Source: Forficula auricularia (Eukaryota > Arthropoda > Insecta > Dermaptera > Forficulidae). From it: a DNA stretch of 64,000 nucleotides. Of this stretch, positions 34,798 to 46,276 are shown in pieces; the stretch's first letter is position 1; each line of letters opens with the position of its first letter. A program made the position numbers and the translations under genes. The DNA is taken from NCBI GenBank assembly GCA_024734495.1, contig JALMQS010000099.1, positions 64,594,270-64,658,269 of the forward strand, written 5' to 3'. Below the pieces are notes generated by a model, which worked only from the letters and a program-made list of their open reading frames with translations, was not told the DNA's origin and did not search any database.

Positions 34798-35090
34798 ATT
34801 GGTCACAGTGGCGTAGCCAGAAAATTACCATGGGGGGGGGGGTCAATCCACAAAGGAAAATATTTAGTGGCAATTTTTTTTATTAAAACAAATAGTCCAG
34901 TTAAATTGTGTTTTTACCAGGAAAGTTTTGGGCTAGTTGTAATTTCGAGCTTTCATGTTTTTGGGTGTGCTGAATCCATGGAAAATGCTGGATATCTATA
35001 AATCTAAGAGTTTTAACAAAAAAGTAGTCTAATTAAACGTTCAAGTCAATAAAGTTTCCTAGAGAATGAGATAGGAATCAAGATTCTAGG

Positions 35091-35447
35091 ATGAGTGGTT
35101 TTCATTTTATGAAGGAAAAACTGCGATTTTTTGCAAAAAATTGCAATTTTTTAAGGTTTGAACCTCATTGCGGCAGAGGTTATCATTATGCAATTAAGAT
35201 CAAACTGTGTTTGAATTGTGGAAAATTTAATTTAATTCTAAAATGTATAGTGGTCTTTGCCGATAACGTGGTTCTTCATGGTCAAAAATCGAAAAAATCG
35301 AAAAAAGTGCGAGTTTTTGGGAAAAAATACGCCAATTTTCATCTAGCTCGTGAGCCCGAACCGTTGGCCGGAGAAAAAACCAAAATGATGGAATTTGTAG
35401 GAAATTCTATGAAATTTCATTTTGTAAAGGAAGGTTATTTACGATAA
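35091..35447 (+). other. Open frame inside the hAT-like element (118 codons)
   Basis: Reads MSGFHFMKEKLRFFAKNCNF near its start and ends in MKFHFVKEGYLR. It is Lys/Phe-rich and partly self-similar (FHFMKEKLR and FHFVKEGYLR at the two ends), which suggests an internal duplication in the DNA rather than a protein fold. No family recognised; probably a chance frame in transposon filler. Confidence 0.2.
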
Positions 35448-35522
35448 GTTGTTAGTTTTCGAGTTATAAGCAAAAAAACGCCAAAAATTGAGATTTTTCA
35501 CCTTTTTGACAATGTCTCGTCA

Positions 35523-35652
35523 CGAAATTTTGTTAGCAAACCTCAGATTCGGATTTAGCAAATCAAAAAACATATAGGATCAAGAAATCAAAACTACCCC
35601 AAAACTTTCTCTCGAGGGCCCTTGATTGGTCAAGTACACTACTTTAGAGAAC
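35523..35652 (+). repeat. 130-bp direct repeat, left copy
   Basis: Begins CGAAATTTTGTTAGCAAACC and ends ACTACTTTAGAGAAC. It is repeated at 36503-36632 with about two substitutions. The pair bounds the LINE segment exactly: its coding sequence starts at the next base on the left and ends at the base before the right copy. Confidence 0.95.
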
Positions 35653-36502
35653 CCGCCCACTTATACCCCCCAAACCAACCTCATGGGCAAAATAATTTTC
35701 AGGCCCCAAATAATCATAAAAGCCATTAATAAATTAAATTCCAAATCCGCCGCTGGCCCGGATAACATCCCACCAATTCTCATTAAAAAATGCGCCCCTG
35801 AACTTGCCCCTATCTTATCCAAGCTATTCCAACTCTCTTACGAATCGGGCATATTCCCCAAAAGCTGGAAAATAGCCAGGGTCACACCTATTCCTAAAAA
35901 AGGAGACACTTCACAAATCTCTAATTACAGGCCTATCTCGATCACCTCTGTTCTTTCCAAAATAATGGAATTAGTCATAAACCAACACGTCCTTCATCAC
36001 TTAGAAAACAATAAATTAATTCACGATAGGCAATATGGATTCAGACAAAATCGTTCCACAGGCGACATCTTAACCTATGTCACCCACACCTGGAACAATA
36101 CTCTAGAGGCCGGAAAAGAAACCTTCGCTGTAGCCCTTGATATCTCCAAAGCTTTTGACCAGGTTTGGCACAAAAATCTTCTTGCCAAACTGCCAGCCTT
36201 CGGATTCACACCAACTCTTCGCAAATGGATAGAAAGCTTTCTGACAAACCGAAGTATAAAAGTTGTGGTGGATGGAACATCATCTGAATCGTTCTCCACA
36301 AACTCTGGTGTTCCCCAAGGCTCCGTAATCTCCTCCACACTCTTCCTAATTTATATAAACGACCTTTTCGATCAAACGGCAAACCCCACTCATTGTTACG
36401 CCGACGATAGCACTCTACACGGTAAACCCTCACTCCCGAATAATCGAATCAATGTTACCTCCTCAATTACTCTCGACCTAGACAAACTGAATAAATGGGG
36501 CT
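35653..36502 (+). pseudogene. Jockey/CR1-like reverse-transcriptase segment, uninterrupted
   Basis: About 283 codons of ORF2 are open without a stop or frameshift. From the left come the RT N-terminal PPTYTPQTN and NKLNSKSAAGPDNIPP, then RVTPIPKKGD and NYRPISITS, then DRQYGFRQNRSTGDIL. Next are motif A FAVALDISKAFDQVW with its catalytic Asp, motif B NSGVPQGSVISSTLF, and motif C CYADDSTLHG with the YADD aspartates. It stops abruptly at LDKLNKWGS, before the region found in the C-terminal fragment at 10454-10909. Both the endonuclease part and the 3' end are absent, so this is an internal slice rather than an ordinary 5'-truncated copy. The open frame implies recent origin. It is not functional alone. 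Confidence 0.9.
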
Positions 36503-36632
36503 CGAAATTTTGTTAGCAAACCTCAGATTCGGATTTGGCAAATCAAAAAACATATAGGATCAAGAAATCAAAACTACCCCAAAACTTTCCCTCGAGGGCC
36601 CTTGATTGGTCAAGTACACTACTTTAGAGAAC
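36503..36632 (+). repeat. 130-bp direct repeat, right copy
   Basis: Matches 35523-35652 at the same length. It follows the LINE segment directly, so the segment's frame runs only into KFC before a stop. It is followed by the original right part of the hAT-like element. Confidence 0.95.
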
Positions 36633-36831
36633 AATTTAATTGGACTAAAAAGGTACTTCAAGAAATTAAAAAAAAACATAATTCTTGATTAAACATAAGA
36701 AATATATTTAGTTACTGTTAGTTTGCCATAAAAAACGGTTTGTCGTTGCCGTTACTCATCCCATGAGCCCTTCCTTGGGGGGGGGGGGGTTCTGACCACC
36801 CCCACCACGTAGCTACGCCTCTGATTGGTCA

Positions 36832-37763
36832 AGTAAACTACTTAAAATCACAAAAGTGACGTTTCATATCCTCACGGTCGCTGCTTTGACAATTTCACTG
36901 CTGATAATGATTGTCCCAATGATGGAAGTAAACCTCTTTGCAGAGATTTGACGTCACTGACCAAGAAAATAGGAAATAGAAAAAAATTGCTCTTGTAATA
37001 TCATTCAAACACAATAACTACTACTGAAAAATTATATGGAATTTTTTATTATGAAAATTTCAATTATCTAAAGAAAAAAACCTAATTGAATTTTATTATA
37101 ACATAAAGGTAATTCCGGATAGCACCTATTTCCAGACAAAACTGGTTTTTATAAGCTAAGTAGCTCTAACCCTGTTGATAAATATCAAATTCTAAATATT
37201 AAATTTTAGATTATGGAATTTATTATTTAATAAAAAGTGTTAAGGCAGCTTAATGATGGAGAACTAATATGGTGAAATTGACAAATTTATTAAAATTTTT
37301 GTTTTATTCACAACGTTTCAGCATCTAATTCGGTAGCCGGTTTCAAGTAGATATAATTGAGCCAATTCAACTACATTAAAATGAGTATCATTTTATTATT
37401 AAAAACTAGGTAGTTCAGAATTAGAAACCGTAAACGTTATGAATTTGAAAAATCTTAATTAAAAAACAAAAATGGGTACCTACTTTGACGTCCTCATACC
37501 TACTCCATCATTTAAAAGTGAATAAAATAAAATAAAAAAAAACCTAATTCTACTTAATGAGATCTTTAGAAGGATACCACATACCCTATTATAAAATATA
37601 TGTAACATATTAGCCCACAATAAATTTGATCCCTAAATGATTATCCAATTCAAATTTTGATACAATTTTTGATTATGGGAAAAATAAATAAATAATACTT
37701 GTGAATTTGAAGTTTATTTCTTCTTTAGCTTACGAGCTACGATTATCAAACGTGAGGAGAATT
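36832..37763. other. AT-rich stretch, no gene seen
   Basis: At 37310-37360 CAACGTTTCAGC...GGTAGCCGGTTTCAAG is a decayed relative of Penelope-type 3' motifs. The block around CCTAATTCTACTTAATGAGA at about 37542-37561 recurs at about 49163-49182. No coding region. Confidence 0.45.
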
Positions 37764-37771
37764 GTATAGAC

Positions 37772-38321
37772 CAGTGATTCTCAACCACTGTGCCGCGGCA
37801 CTTTTGTGTGCCGCGAAATTCTTGAAGTGTGCCGCCAAATTTAAGAAATTCAAACAATACAAAATAATTATTTTGTATGTACTTTTATCTAATGAGATAT
37901 TATTTTTTCCAGTTCAGTCATTCAGATCACAAAATTTAATGTAAAGCTAAATAAATGAGCTTTAAAAAAATATATATCGCCTTAGCCATTTTTTAAAAAA
38001 ACGACTTTGTATGAGCGCTTAGGGGTTGGGTCGATTTAGCTGAATGCGAGTTAGTTCAGTCAAATACTGTATATACAGTATTTGGTTCAGTTTGCTATTT
38101 ATTTGCTTGGTGTGTGGTTGAATTTATCAATGTATATATTTGCTATGTTCTCAAACTTAAATAAAACGTATTCAAAGGTAATATGTATATGATTCGTCTT
38201 TTTTAATAATAATTTTTTTGAAAAAATTATTTTTATTTTAAAATCTTATTGTTAGTGTGCCGCCAAATTTTGAAATTGATTAAAAGTGTGCCGCATACAA
38301 AAAAAAGGTTGAGAATCACTG
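37772..38321. mobile_element. hAT element (Charlie-like ends), 550 bp
   Basis: Termini CAGTGATTCTCAACCACTGT and (right, inward) CAGTGATTCTCAACCTTTTT carry adjoining GTGTGCCGC repeats on both sides. They are flanked by a perfect 8-bp duplication GTATAGAC (37764-37771, 38322-38329). No transposase frame. The internal part is AT-rich. Confidence 0.9.
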
Positions 38322-38329
38322 GTATAGAC

Positions 38330-39504
38330 ACTTAGGGTTTTCGTTTTTCTTTTGTACGGAACTCGATTCGTTTTTTAAATAATCTGGTAATACTCGCTTT
38401 GAAATTTATATCATATAAAAAATGTGATTTTATTAAATCCTTCTCTTTATGTACATTTTTAATTAATTTTATAAATACATATAAATGATATAAAAAATTT
38501 CCGAAAAAAAATAAATATATAAAATTAAAAGAACTTTAAAAAATTTAATTTCACTTTAAATGAGTGGAAATAAAATATAATTTATATAAACATAATTTTT
38601 TCTGCAACATTTTTTTTTTAATTGGATTAAGCTAATTAAATTTTTTCGCAAGAAAGTGTTTTAATTAAATCACCACCACGCACCGTTAGAAGAACCATCT
38701 AAATGGAATTTTTATACAGGCACATTCTCTTTGTTTGAACTGTTAAAAGTAACCATGCAACTACAAGTACTAATATTATAGTAATCATAGTAAAACATAA
38801 TATCGCTAATAAAATCTGTATGAAAAAAAATTAATTTATTAAAAATATTTATCTTTCTTATAATTGCAAAAAGCGCTCGCTACACGACTTTCACTTACCT
38901 CACATTAAAATATCAAGTCAACAATAAAATATTTAAAAATAACATAAAGTATCTATTAATAATTATATTAAATTTAAATTATTTATATGTCAATTTTTAA
39001 AAAATAGTTTTTTTAGAAAAAATAAAATCTTTAATACAAATATTTCTAAACCCGCTTTATATATAATTTTCTTTCAGAATCATGACATTTTTATTAAATT
39101 GACAGGCAACATAGAAAATTGGCAATTTGTAGTAGGTCTGATGAAAAATCAACTAGTGTGTTCACCACACGACTTTCACACTTTTATTTATATGAAATCA
39201 TCGCGACACCACTAATTTACACTTCCTTCATTTTTTTTTTTTTTTGATTTTCTCAAAAACGGCTCTAAAGATTTTTTTAAAAAAATCTTTCATGTAAATG
39301 CCCACTTCCGGTTTTTCGATTTCAATGAATGATTTATTGCGCCACGCAAAGGGGGGCAACCCTTTACAGAAAAAAACCAGATTTATTTACAAATTAGGTT
39401 GTAACACCTCATCAGCCGTCCAAAAATAATGCCAGATGTTGATGTGATTTAGTAAAAAGTACATGTATATATGGCGCCAGTAATACAACAAAAGCTTGCT
39501 GTAC
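38330..39504. other. AT-rich stretch with a dispersed repeat, no gene seen
   Basis: CACGACTTTCACTTACCTCACATT at 38883-38906 recurs at about 43849-43863 with diverging flanks, so both are copies of one AT-rich repeat. TCTCAAAAACGGCTCTAAAGA at about 39250-39270 resembles 11272-11292. Confidence 0.5.
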
Positions 39505-39827
39505 ACCTTCTAGCCTTTATCGAGCTTAAGTTTCTAATTTCGTAGCTCTGGTTGCGAAACGCAGGGGGGTACATACGCGCATACATACGTACGCACTGAC
39601 CAATGGATTTTTGGCCCCTTTTTGGCCTCTGGGGACCACAATATCCGGTTTTATGTACCATATCCGGTACCCAACTATTAAGGGCATCGATCCCTTCCAC
39701 CTAGAAGTTGCAAAGTGAAATTAACTTTTTCATCTCTGAGATACAAGCTCTCAAAGAGTCAGGACCCAGACAGGGCATGTAATACTTCCACATTATATTC
39801 TATGAATATAAATGTGAAAGTAAAAAG
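39505..39827 (+). repeat. Satellite-like dispersed repeat, plus copy
   Basis: Runs parallel to 22874-23180 over nearly 320 bp, including CACTGACCAATGGATTTTTG, GGGGACCACAATATCCGG and ATAAATGTGAAAGTAAAA. It ends exactly at the left target duplication of the palindromic insertion at 39838. Confidence 0.85.
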
Positions 39828-39837
39828 TTAATAGTTG

Positions 39838-40989
39838 TTAATTTAGAATTCCGCGGAGTAAATTCGCGAGCAAATCCACTCAACGGAATTTTTAACAAAT
39901 TATAAGTAAATTTGTTTTTCTAGTATATTTATACAAATATAGAAATTATCAAATTAATTAAATTAATCTTTAAGAAATTCAAAGATGTTTTTATAAAGCG
40001 AAATTTTAGAGAATACTTAGCCAGACTACCGTTTTATAAGAACCTTTGAGGTCCAGCTGATTCTCCATCCTGAACCAAGAGAGCGAAAAAAGATATGGTC
40101 CATCTAGGTGTTACCCGGTATCAATCCGCGTATAGCCCGCATGATACCCCACCACGGACCACCCAGAGGGACATGGCATCTCAAGTTCTTATATATTACT
40201 CCCTCGATTCAGACGCTTTTTACAAGTCTATTCTTACATAGAGAGATGATACAAATTAATTTAGAATTCCGCGGAGTAAATTCGCGAGCAAATCCACTCA
40301 ACGGAATTTTTAACAAATTATAAGTAAATTTGTTTTTCTAGTATATTTATACAAATATAGAAATTATCAAATTAATTAAATTAATCTTTAAGAAATTCAA
40401 AGATGTTTTTATAAAGCGAAATTTTAGAGAATACTTAGCCAGACTACCGTTTTATAAGAACCTTTGAGGTCCAGCTGATTCTCTCTAAAACGGTAGTCTG
40501 GCTAAGTATTCTCTAAAATTTCGCTTTATAAAACATCTTTTGAATTTCTTAAAGATTAATTTAATTAGTTAGATAATTTCTATATTTGTATAAATATACT
40601 AGAAAAAACAAATTTACTTATAATTTGTTAAAAATTCCGTTGAGTGGATTTGCTCGCGAATTTACTCCGCGGAATTCTAAATTAATTTGTATCATCTCTC
40701 TATGTAAGAATAGACTTATAAAAGGCGTCTGAATCGAGGGAGTAATATATAAGAACTTGAGATGCCATGTCACTCTGGGTGGTCCGTGGTGGGGTATCAT
40801 GCGGGCTATACGCGGATTGATACCGGGTAACACCTAGATGGACCATATCTTTTTTCGCTCTGCTTGGTTCAGGATGGAGAGTCAGCTGGACCTCAAAGGT
40901 TCTTATAAAACGGTAGTCTGGCTAAGTATTCTCTAAAATTTCAAGCTTGATGAAACATCTTTGAATTCTTAAAGATTAATTTAATTAAT
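39838..40989. mobile_element. 1.15-kb palindromic insertion built from a 418-bp unit
   Basis: Flanked by a perfect 10-bp duplication TTAATAGTTG (39828-39837, 40990-40999). Call A the block at 39838-40065 and B the block at 40066-40255. The order is A, B, A (40256-40483), then the reverse complements of A (its last part missing at the centre), B, and A (truncated at the outer end). The left arm is thus about one and a half head-to-tail copies of a 418-bp unit, and the right arm is its inverse. The arms are nearly identical. No terminal repeat of a known transposon class, poly(A) or transposase is seen. B can fold into a hairpin. Confidence 0.85.
40097..40160. ncRNA. Predicted nested hairpin in block B
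   Basis: Three consecutive helices are readable: GGTCC with GGACC (40097-40101 and 40156-40160), GGTG with CACC, and GGTATCA with TGATACC around the loop ATCCGCGTATAGCCCGCA. The mirrored copy lies at about 40777-40840. The block is GC-richer than its surroundings. There is no known RNA family that I recognise, and pairing support comes from one sequence only. Confidence 0.35.
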
Positions 40990-40999
40990 TTAATAGTTG

Positions 41000-41674
41000 T
41001 TTTTGAGATATCAGAAAGCTTCAGAATGCGTTATAAATTTTAAAATTACTTGCCACAAACAGACATAAAAATAGCTTATTTCGCTCATTTTGGGCTCTGC
41101 ATCCTAAATAGATTATCGTAAGTATCAATTTATATTCAAAAAATGAAGTCAAACTTATAATGCTGAAATACGAAGACTAATAAAAAGCCCACTTCCGGCG
41201 ATCGTATAGAACTATAGAAGAAGATTTTCGTGCGCATCTTCAAAAACATGTTTGTCGGTGGCCAAACAAAAGCCAAAGATGGGAACAAAGTTCATTGAAT
41301 TTTCAAAAAAAAAAGGGTAACAAATGTAAAATGGCAAGATGTTTGAGGTCCTTAAGCTCTGGGTTCTATGAAAAATAAAATTTTAATTTATGGAAGTTGG
41401 AAACATATTTCAAAGCAAATTTCTCATAAGAAAAATAGGATTTTTCGTAGATTTCTCTTTTTGAAAATTTAACACATGTTTTAAATGAAATTTTTTATCT
41501 AGCTATGGAGAAAAACAATTTGTTGATCTCATTTTTAGTTGAGTCTCAAGTCGTGGAATTCATAAAGAAAGAATCAAAATAAATATTCAGTGTGGTTAAA
41601 AGAATAAAAATATTATTATTTGATACCCCATGCATCTATGCCAAATACACTCTATTATAGTAACCTCACAGCGG
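41000..41674. other. AT-rich stretch, no gene seen
   Basis: No repeat partner or coding region recognised. Confidence 0.5.
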
Positions 41675-42401
41675 TCCTCCGGTTTGAGGCTAACTTGTAG
41701 TCTTTTCAATCCAAAGAATTAACTTAAATAAAATGCTTGGGGGACCCATTTTCTTTGTGAATTACTAGATTTGTACAGTGCAAGTAATATATAAAATTTT
41801 GTTAACTATATTTACAAGCAGAGTCAATAAATAATATTAAAAATTTAAATACTTACTTTAATACTCACCTACTATTCAAGTCTATTTTGAAAATCTTTTG
41901 GGCAACAAAATTCGTCTAACATAATTTAAACTTTAAATAGCATTTTTGATTTCGGGTAATATTTAGTAGGTAAAAAGACAACTTGTAAATGTTAAGTAAC
42001 TGCGTCTTTTTTAGTCAATGAACTAGAAGAATGCCTAATTATTAATTTTCTGGGAGATATTTTTTGTTTAATTTTAAATTAAACTTTTTTGGGTTTGAGA
42101 GCCGCTGTAAATCGTACAGAACGCGCCAGTTAGCATATGTATGTGATTTGTGCTCTGCAGTTTTTTGAGATTTTTAAAAGTTTAAAATCGTTACAATCAA
42201 CCTTTTTCTTAAAGAGTAAGTAAATATCTCCTTTTTTAATATTTAAAAATAATATGTAGGTAAATATTTCACGTATTTTTTTAAATTAATAGCACTGTAC
42301 AAATCTAGTTATTCACAAAGAAAATGGGTCCCCCAAGCAATTTTATTGAAGTTAATTCTTTGGATTGAAAAGACTATACACGTTAGCCTCAAACCGGAGG
42401 A
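41675..42401. mobile_element. Element with ~107-bp terminal inverted repeats, 727 bp
   Basis: Left TCCTCCGGTTTGAGGCTAAC through GGGGGACCCATTTTC to TTTGTACAGTGC (41675-41783) is inverted at 42291-42401 with few differences. The internal 500 bp is AT-rich without a transposase frame. No clear target duplication could be read, so the superfamily is open. Confidence 0.8.
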
Positions 42402-45400
42402 ATTTTTATATTTTATATCTTTGAAATAAAAAATATGAAATTGAAATCAAAATGACTTAAATTTTTTATCACCTTAATTTTATTTTTCAGAAAAAAATTA
42501 CCGGTAGTTTTAATTTTCATTTACCGAATTACCGGTAAATGAAAAAGTCGTTAAATTTACAATCCCTAGCTGTAACAGACATTGTAGCGTCACTAATATG
42601 GTCCTATATTACGATTCTACGGAACCCTAAAAAGCAGTGAATGTAGTTTCGAAGAATTTTAAATACCTAATATATAGCCTCAAATAAAGACAACTTTTAA
42701 ATCACACTAATTGAGTGAACAATGTATTCTTTTAAAATGTGTTTTCTCTGTCTTTTTTTAACTTAAAGAAAGAGGAAGGAATATTAAATATCTACAATTA
42801 CGTTTCGTATGTATCCAAGCTAATCGGTCATTAAAACTATCCATTCTAATTTAGACATCAAACAATTTTGATTTATAGATATTACTGAAGAATCGAACTT
42901 AGTATTGGAAACTAATTAAATTCTGTTGGCATACCTACACAAATCAACATTGACAACGTTAATCCCTCAACCACACTTTATTTATTTTCGTTAATTAATA
43001 ACCTCCTCGTCATAATTATTAGAAAAATCGCTTCAAAGTTTTTTGACGCTTCTTTTAATTAATTGCATTCTAAAAAATATTTATATTCAAAGTTGATGAT
43101 GAAGAAGAGTTCAAGAGCACCTTTTTTTCGGTTACTTAATGATTTCGTGGAATCGCAAAGCTGAATCTTAAGGAAGCTCAACATCTTATTCGAATTCATA
43201 ATCATCTTGTCTCACAACCACTTCACTAGGAATATTAAATTAATGAATACAACGTTTTTCATTAAATTATAACGAGAGACTTCAATGCACCTATGGGAAA
43301 TGAAACATTGAATTTTTAGAAAAAGAGAATGCTAAATATGTGGTAAAAGGTAAAACTGCTCTGTTTTATTAAAAAACTAACTATCCTTAAGCAGGATTGT
43401 AAATCACACTTTAAAAATTGGATTATAAATTTTAGCTTTTTTGTAATATCGAATATATGAAAGAAGCTAAACACTAGTAAGATTAGTCTCTAAATATACA
43501 ATATTTCAATAAAATCTGATTACCTAAGGATTGGATACATTTTAGGAGACGATTTGTTTTAATTATTAAAAAATTTAACTTAATTTTTTTTCCTGAAAAC
43601 GATGTTCTTATTTGTTAAGAGGAAGTCAAAAAACAAATATCGTAATATCGTATATTAAAATTACTTATTACTTAATTGGATTAAATTATTAAAAAAAATT
43701 TTTTTGAGTTTTAAACACTATAATAATTCATTTAAAAAGTCTAGCAATCTTTAATAACATAATAAATTATTATAATGAAATAATTTTTTCCTTTCTATTC
43801 TGATAGAAAAATATACCAAGGCGTGTTTAATGGACACAATATGACTTTCGCTTACCTCACATTGAAAAAAACAATAATAAAAAAATCAAAGTAACATTAA
43901 AAGTACCTTTATTAAATTAAAAGTAAATTTAAGTTTGTATTTTTAAAAGAAACTGATTTAAAAAAATACACTGTGTGGGATCTAAATTTGTGAAAGGACA
44001 TTAGGTCTTAAAACCTTTGCAAAAAAAACTTATATAGGTTTTCTCAGGGTTTCGAGATTTCAATAAAAAATTATAGGCAAAAAGAATATGTAATTCTTGA
44101 TGTCATTTTTGAAGATAATAAAAAAAATCAACAACATGAAAACATCGAAAATAAAGTGATTAATTCCGGGTCACATTTAAGCTAAAACTTTCCTGTGATA
44201 TCTGGAGACTATAACAAATTTAAATTTCATATATCTGCGATTGAATAATCGTGGCCATAGACTGACAGACAAATACACAGGCCTATCAATGTATTTAGAA
44301 ACATTCTTGGGCTCTTTTGAGACCACAAAACTAACTTTTATTAAAATCTATCCATAAGATTAATTCGAATCAATTTTCTTAAAATAATTAGAAGTAAAAT
44401 CAATTTCGAGAAGTGTCATTCTAATACTTCACTTCTAATATTAGAATAGTTAGAAAAATCCTAAAGAGTAAAGGTAAAATCTGAAGAAAAATCTAGTGAT
44501 TTTTGAAATGTGAATAAATGATGTGCACCTATTGGCTGCACTGCGAAGAAGAAGAGAGAGAAGCCTGAGACTCTGAGCTCCAGGTCTGTCCAGGTTTGGG
44601 TGTGTGTTCGGGTACGGGTCTTCGGGTATTATGAGGGTACGGGTAATTCGAGGACGCCCGGTAATTGTCGAGGCCGGGCACACTTCTAAAGAGGGGCCGC
44701 TGGCTTTGAACCACGCCGAAGGCCCCAGGCACGCTGCACAGCTGCTAATCGAAAAACGAAAAACCAAAAAGCCCGGGTACCCAATTAGACAGCCAACGAT
44801 TCCCGGAGTGCGGCCAAAAAATAGTGCATTTTAATTAGCAGCGTATGAACAGATGCTCAGCTACATTCACTCCGCTAATATGGAATTGATTGATCCCAAT
44901 GATTATTATTCATATGCCAGCCAACTTAATAATATGTTGAAAGCACTATGTAACCCACTGAGGGCAAATTATGATTTTAGCTTATTAAAGCTTTCGCAAT
45001 TCTAATCTTGTTGCTACTAACAAAAACTGTCTAAAAGTGTTTTCGCATGAGGCGTTTTAAGATATATATAAGTCTTGGTAATTAAGATTAAAGCAAAGAG
45101 CAGAATTTATGCTTTGGTAGTCAAGTTGTTTATCAAAGGAGAAGTTAAGCCTGAAATGATCTAGATTTCATTCACATTTCTAATGAGATAAACTCATTAG
45201 AATACCCGACATTTAAATACCTAGTACTGGAGTGCTCGTGAAGCGATGTCAGAATGCACGACGTTTCGGTACATTTCGATTTAAATGACGACGTGAGAGA
45301 TCGCTCGTTTTTAGCTGATTTTTGTACCTGACGGTGTTTAGAAATGTTTTCTTTTACTTTCGAACGGAACCCCAAAAAGGACAAAACTATTTTGAAAATG

Positions 45401-45985
45401 CAAATGATTTCACATAAAATTTCAAAAATCTTATTTGGAAAAAAAGCATTTTTATAATTTAGAATACAATAAGATTTTCAATTTAGAAATTACTTAAAAA
45501 TTCAGAAAGACGACAAACTAGTAATAATTATTTTTTAAATCAAACAATATTTCAAATTAAATTTTAACTAAAGTTAAGGTCACCAATCGTCTTCCTTTAG
45601 GGATGACAGTCCTTCTATTGTAAGCTCTGTCCTCCCCCGAAAAGTGTCCTCCTACATGTCCTCCTTTTCGATATTTGAAGACTAATCCGTATTCAATCGA
45701 GTTTATAGATAAATTCAATATGAATGACATATCTTGTTCAGATATTTCCAATACATTGAGAAAAGACATATTCATTCAATGCCAAAGTACTCATTTAAAT
45801 AAAAATTAATATGTATGTCAACATAATTACAATATAAAATTCTACAAATGTTTTTACTAGGTATGCATTTATCATATTTTAGTGTAGGGATTATTGTTAC
45901 AATCAATAAAATGTTTCTTTCTTAGGATATTTTTCTTCAATTTATTTGTGTTATTAAGTGTAAAAAAGTTGGTCACCTTACTAAA
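42402..45985. other. AT-rich stretch with a GC-rich island, no gene seen
   Basis: Small palindromes around TTACCGGTAA-type sequence lie at 42498-42535. The island at about 44540-44940 joins a GC-rich part (GAGGCCGGGCACAC, CACGCCGAAGGCCCCAGG) to homeodomain-like sites (TTTTAATTAGCAGCG, CTAATATGGAATTGATTGATC). This resembles a conserved cis-regulatory block more than an exon, since several frames are open at once. No supported coding region. Confidence 0.4.
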
Positions 45986-45989
45986 GTAA

Positions 45990-46276
45990 ACAAGTACTTA
46001 CGGTTCTTCGATTTTAGCCAAAACTTATTCTAGCCTCTAGATAGCTTAAGTTTCAAATTCCGAAGCTCTGCGACCGTATCCGAGATATCGGCGTTAATTT
46101 TATTTACGACATGACTAATTTTCACCCCTTGATTCTATTTGGAATTTAATCCCGTTGAAGATATTTGATAAGCGTACCGATTATTAAAAAATGTCAAAAA
46201 TCTTCATGTAAACATTTACTTCCAGTTCTTCGAGATTTTAGTCAAAATTTTGAGGTACTTATTTTAGCCTCTAGAG
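45990..46276 (+). repeat. Satellite-like tandem units
   Basis: Two units start with CTTCGATTTTAGCCAAAA (about 46007) and CTTCGAGATTTTAGTCAAAA (about 46218), followed by TCTAGCCTCTAGA-type sequence. They match 11390-11700 in inverse orientation. The hAT element at 46277 inserted into the TAGCCTCTAGAG of the second unit. Confidence 0.75.

Larger units (their letters stand above)
34806..36823. mobile_element. hAT-like element, 2.0 kb, carrying a LINE segment
   Basis: Termini CAGTGGCGTAGCCAG and (right, inward) CAGAGGCGTAGCTAC lie inside a perfect 8-bp duplication ATTGGTCA (34798-34805, 36824-36831). Both ends continue into G-rich tracts. No hAT transposase is visible, so it is non-autonomous. 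The body (35091-35520) has a 118-codon open frame of unknown kind, and the remainder is dominated by the reverse-transcriptase segment between 130-bp repeats. The right flank also resembles the end of those repeats (GATTGGTCAAGTA), so part of the flank similarity may have another origin. Confidence 0.8.

Noticed and set aside
37310..37360. A further hammerhead ribozyme (CAACGTTTCAGC...GGTTTCAAG)
   Set aside because: On the minus strand it reads CTTGAAACCGGC...GCTGAAACGTTG. The CTGANGA strand is not present, so only a distant relation to Penelope-type ends can be claimed.
40108..40323. 71-codon frame on plus strand and its mirror at 40618-40833 on minus strand
   Set aside because: The two nearly identical frames exist only because the sequence is a palindrome. 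They show no recognisable domain, and one runs through repeat A and into block B.
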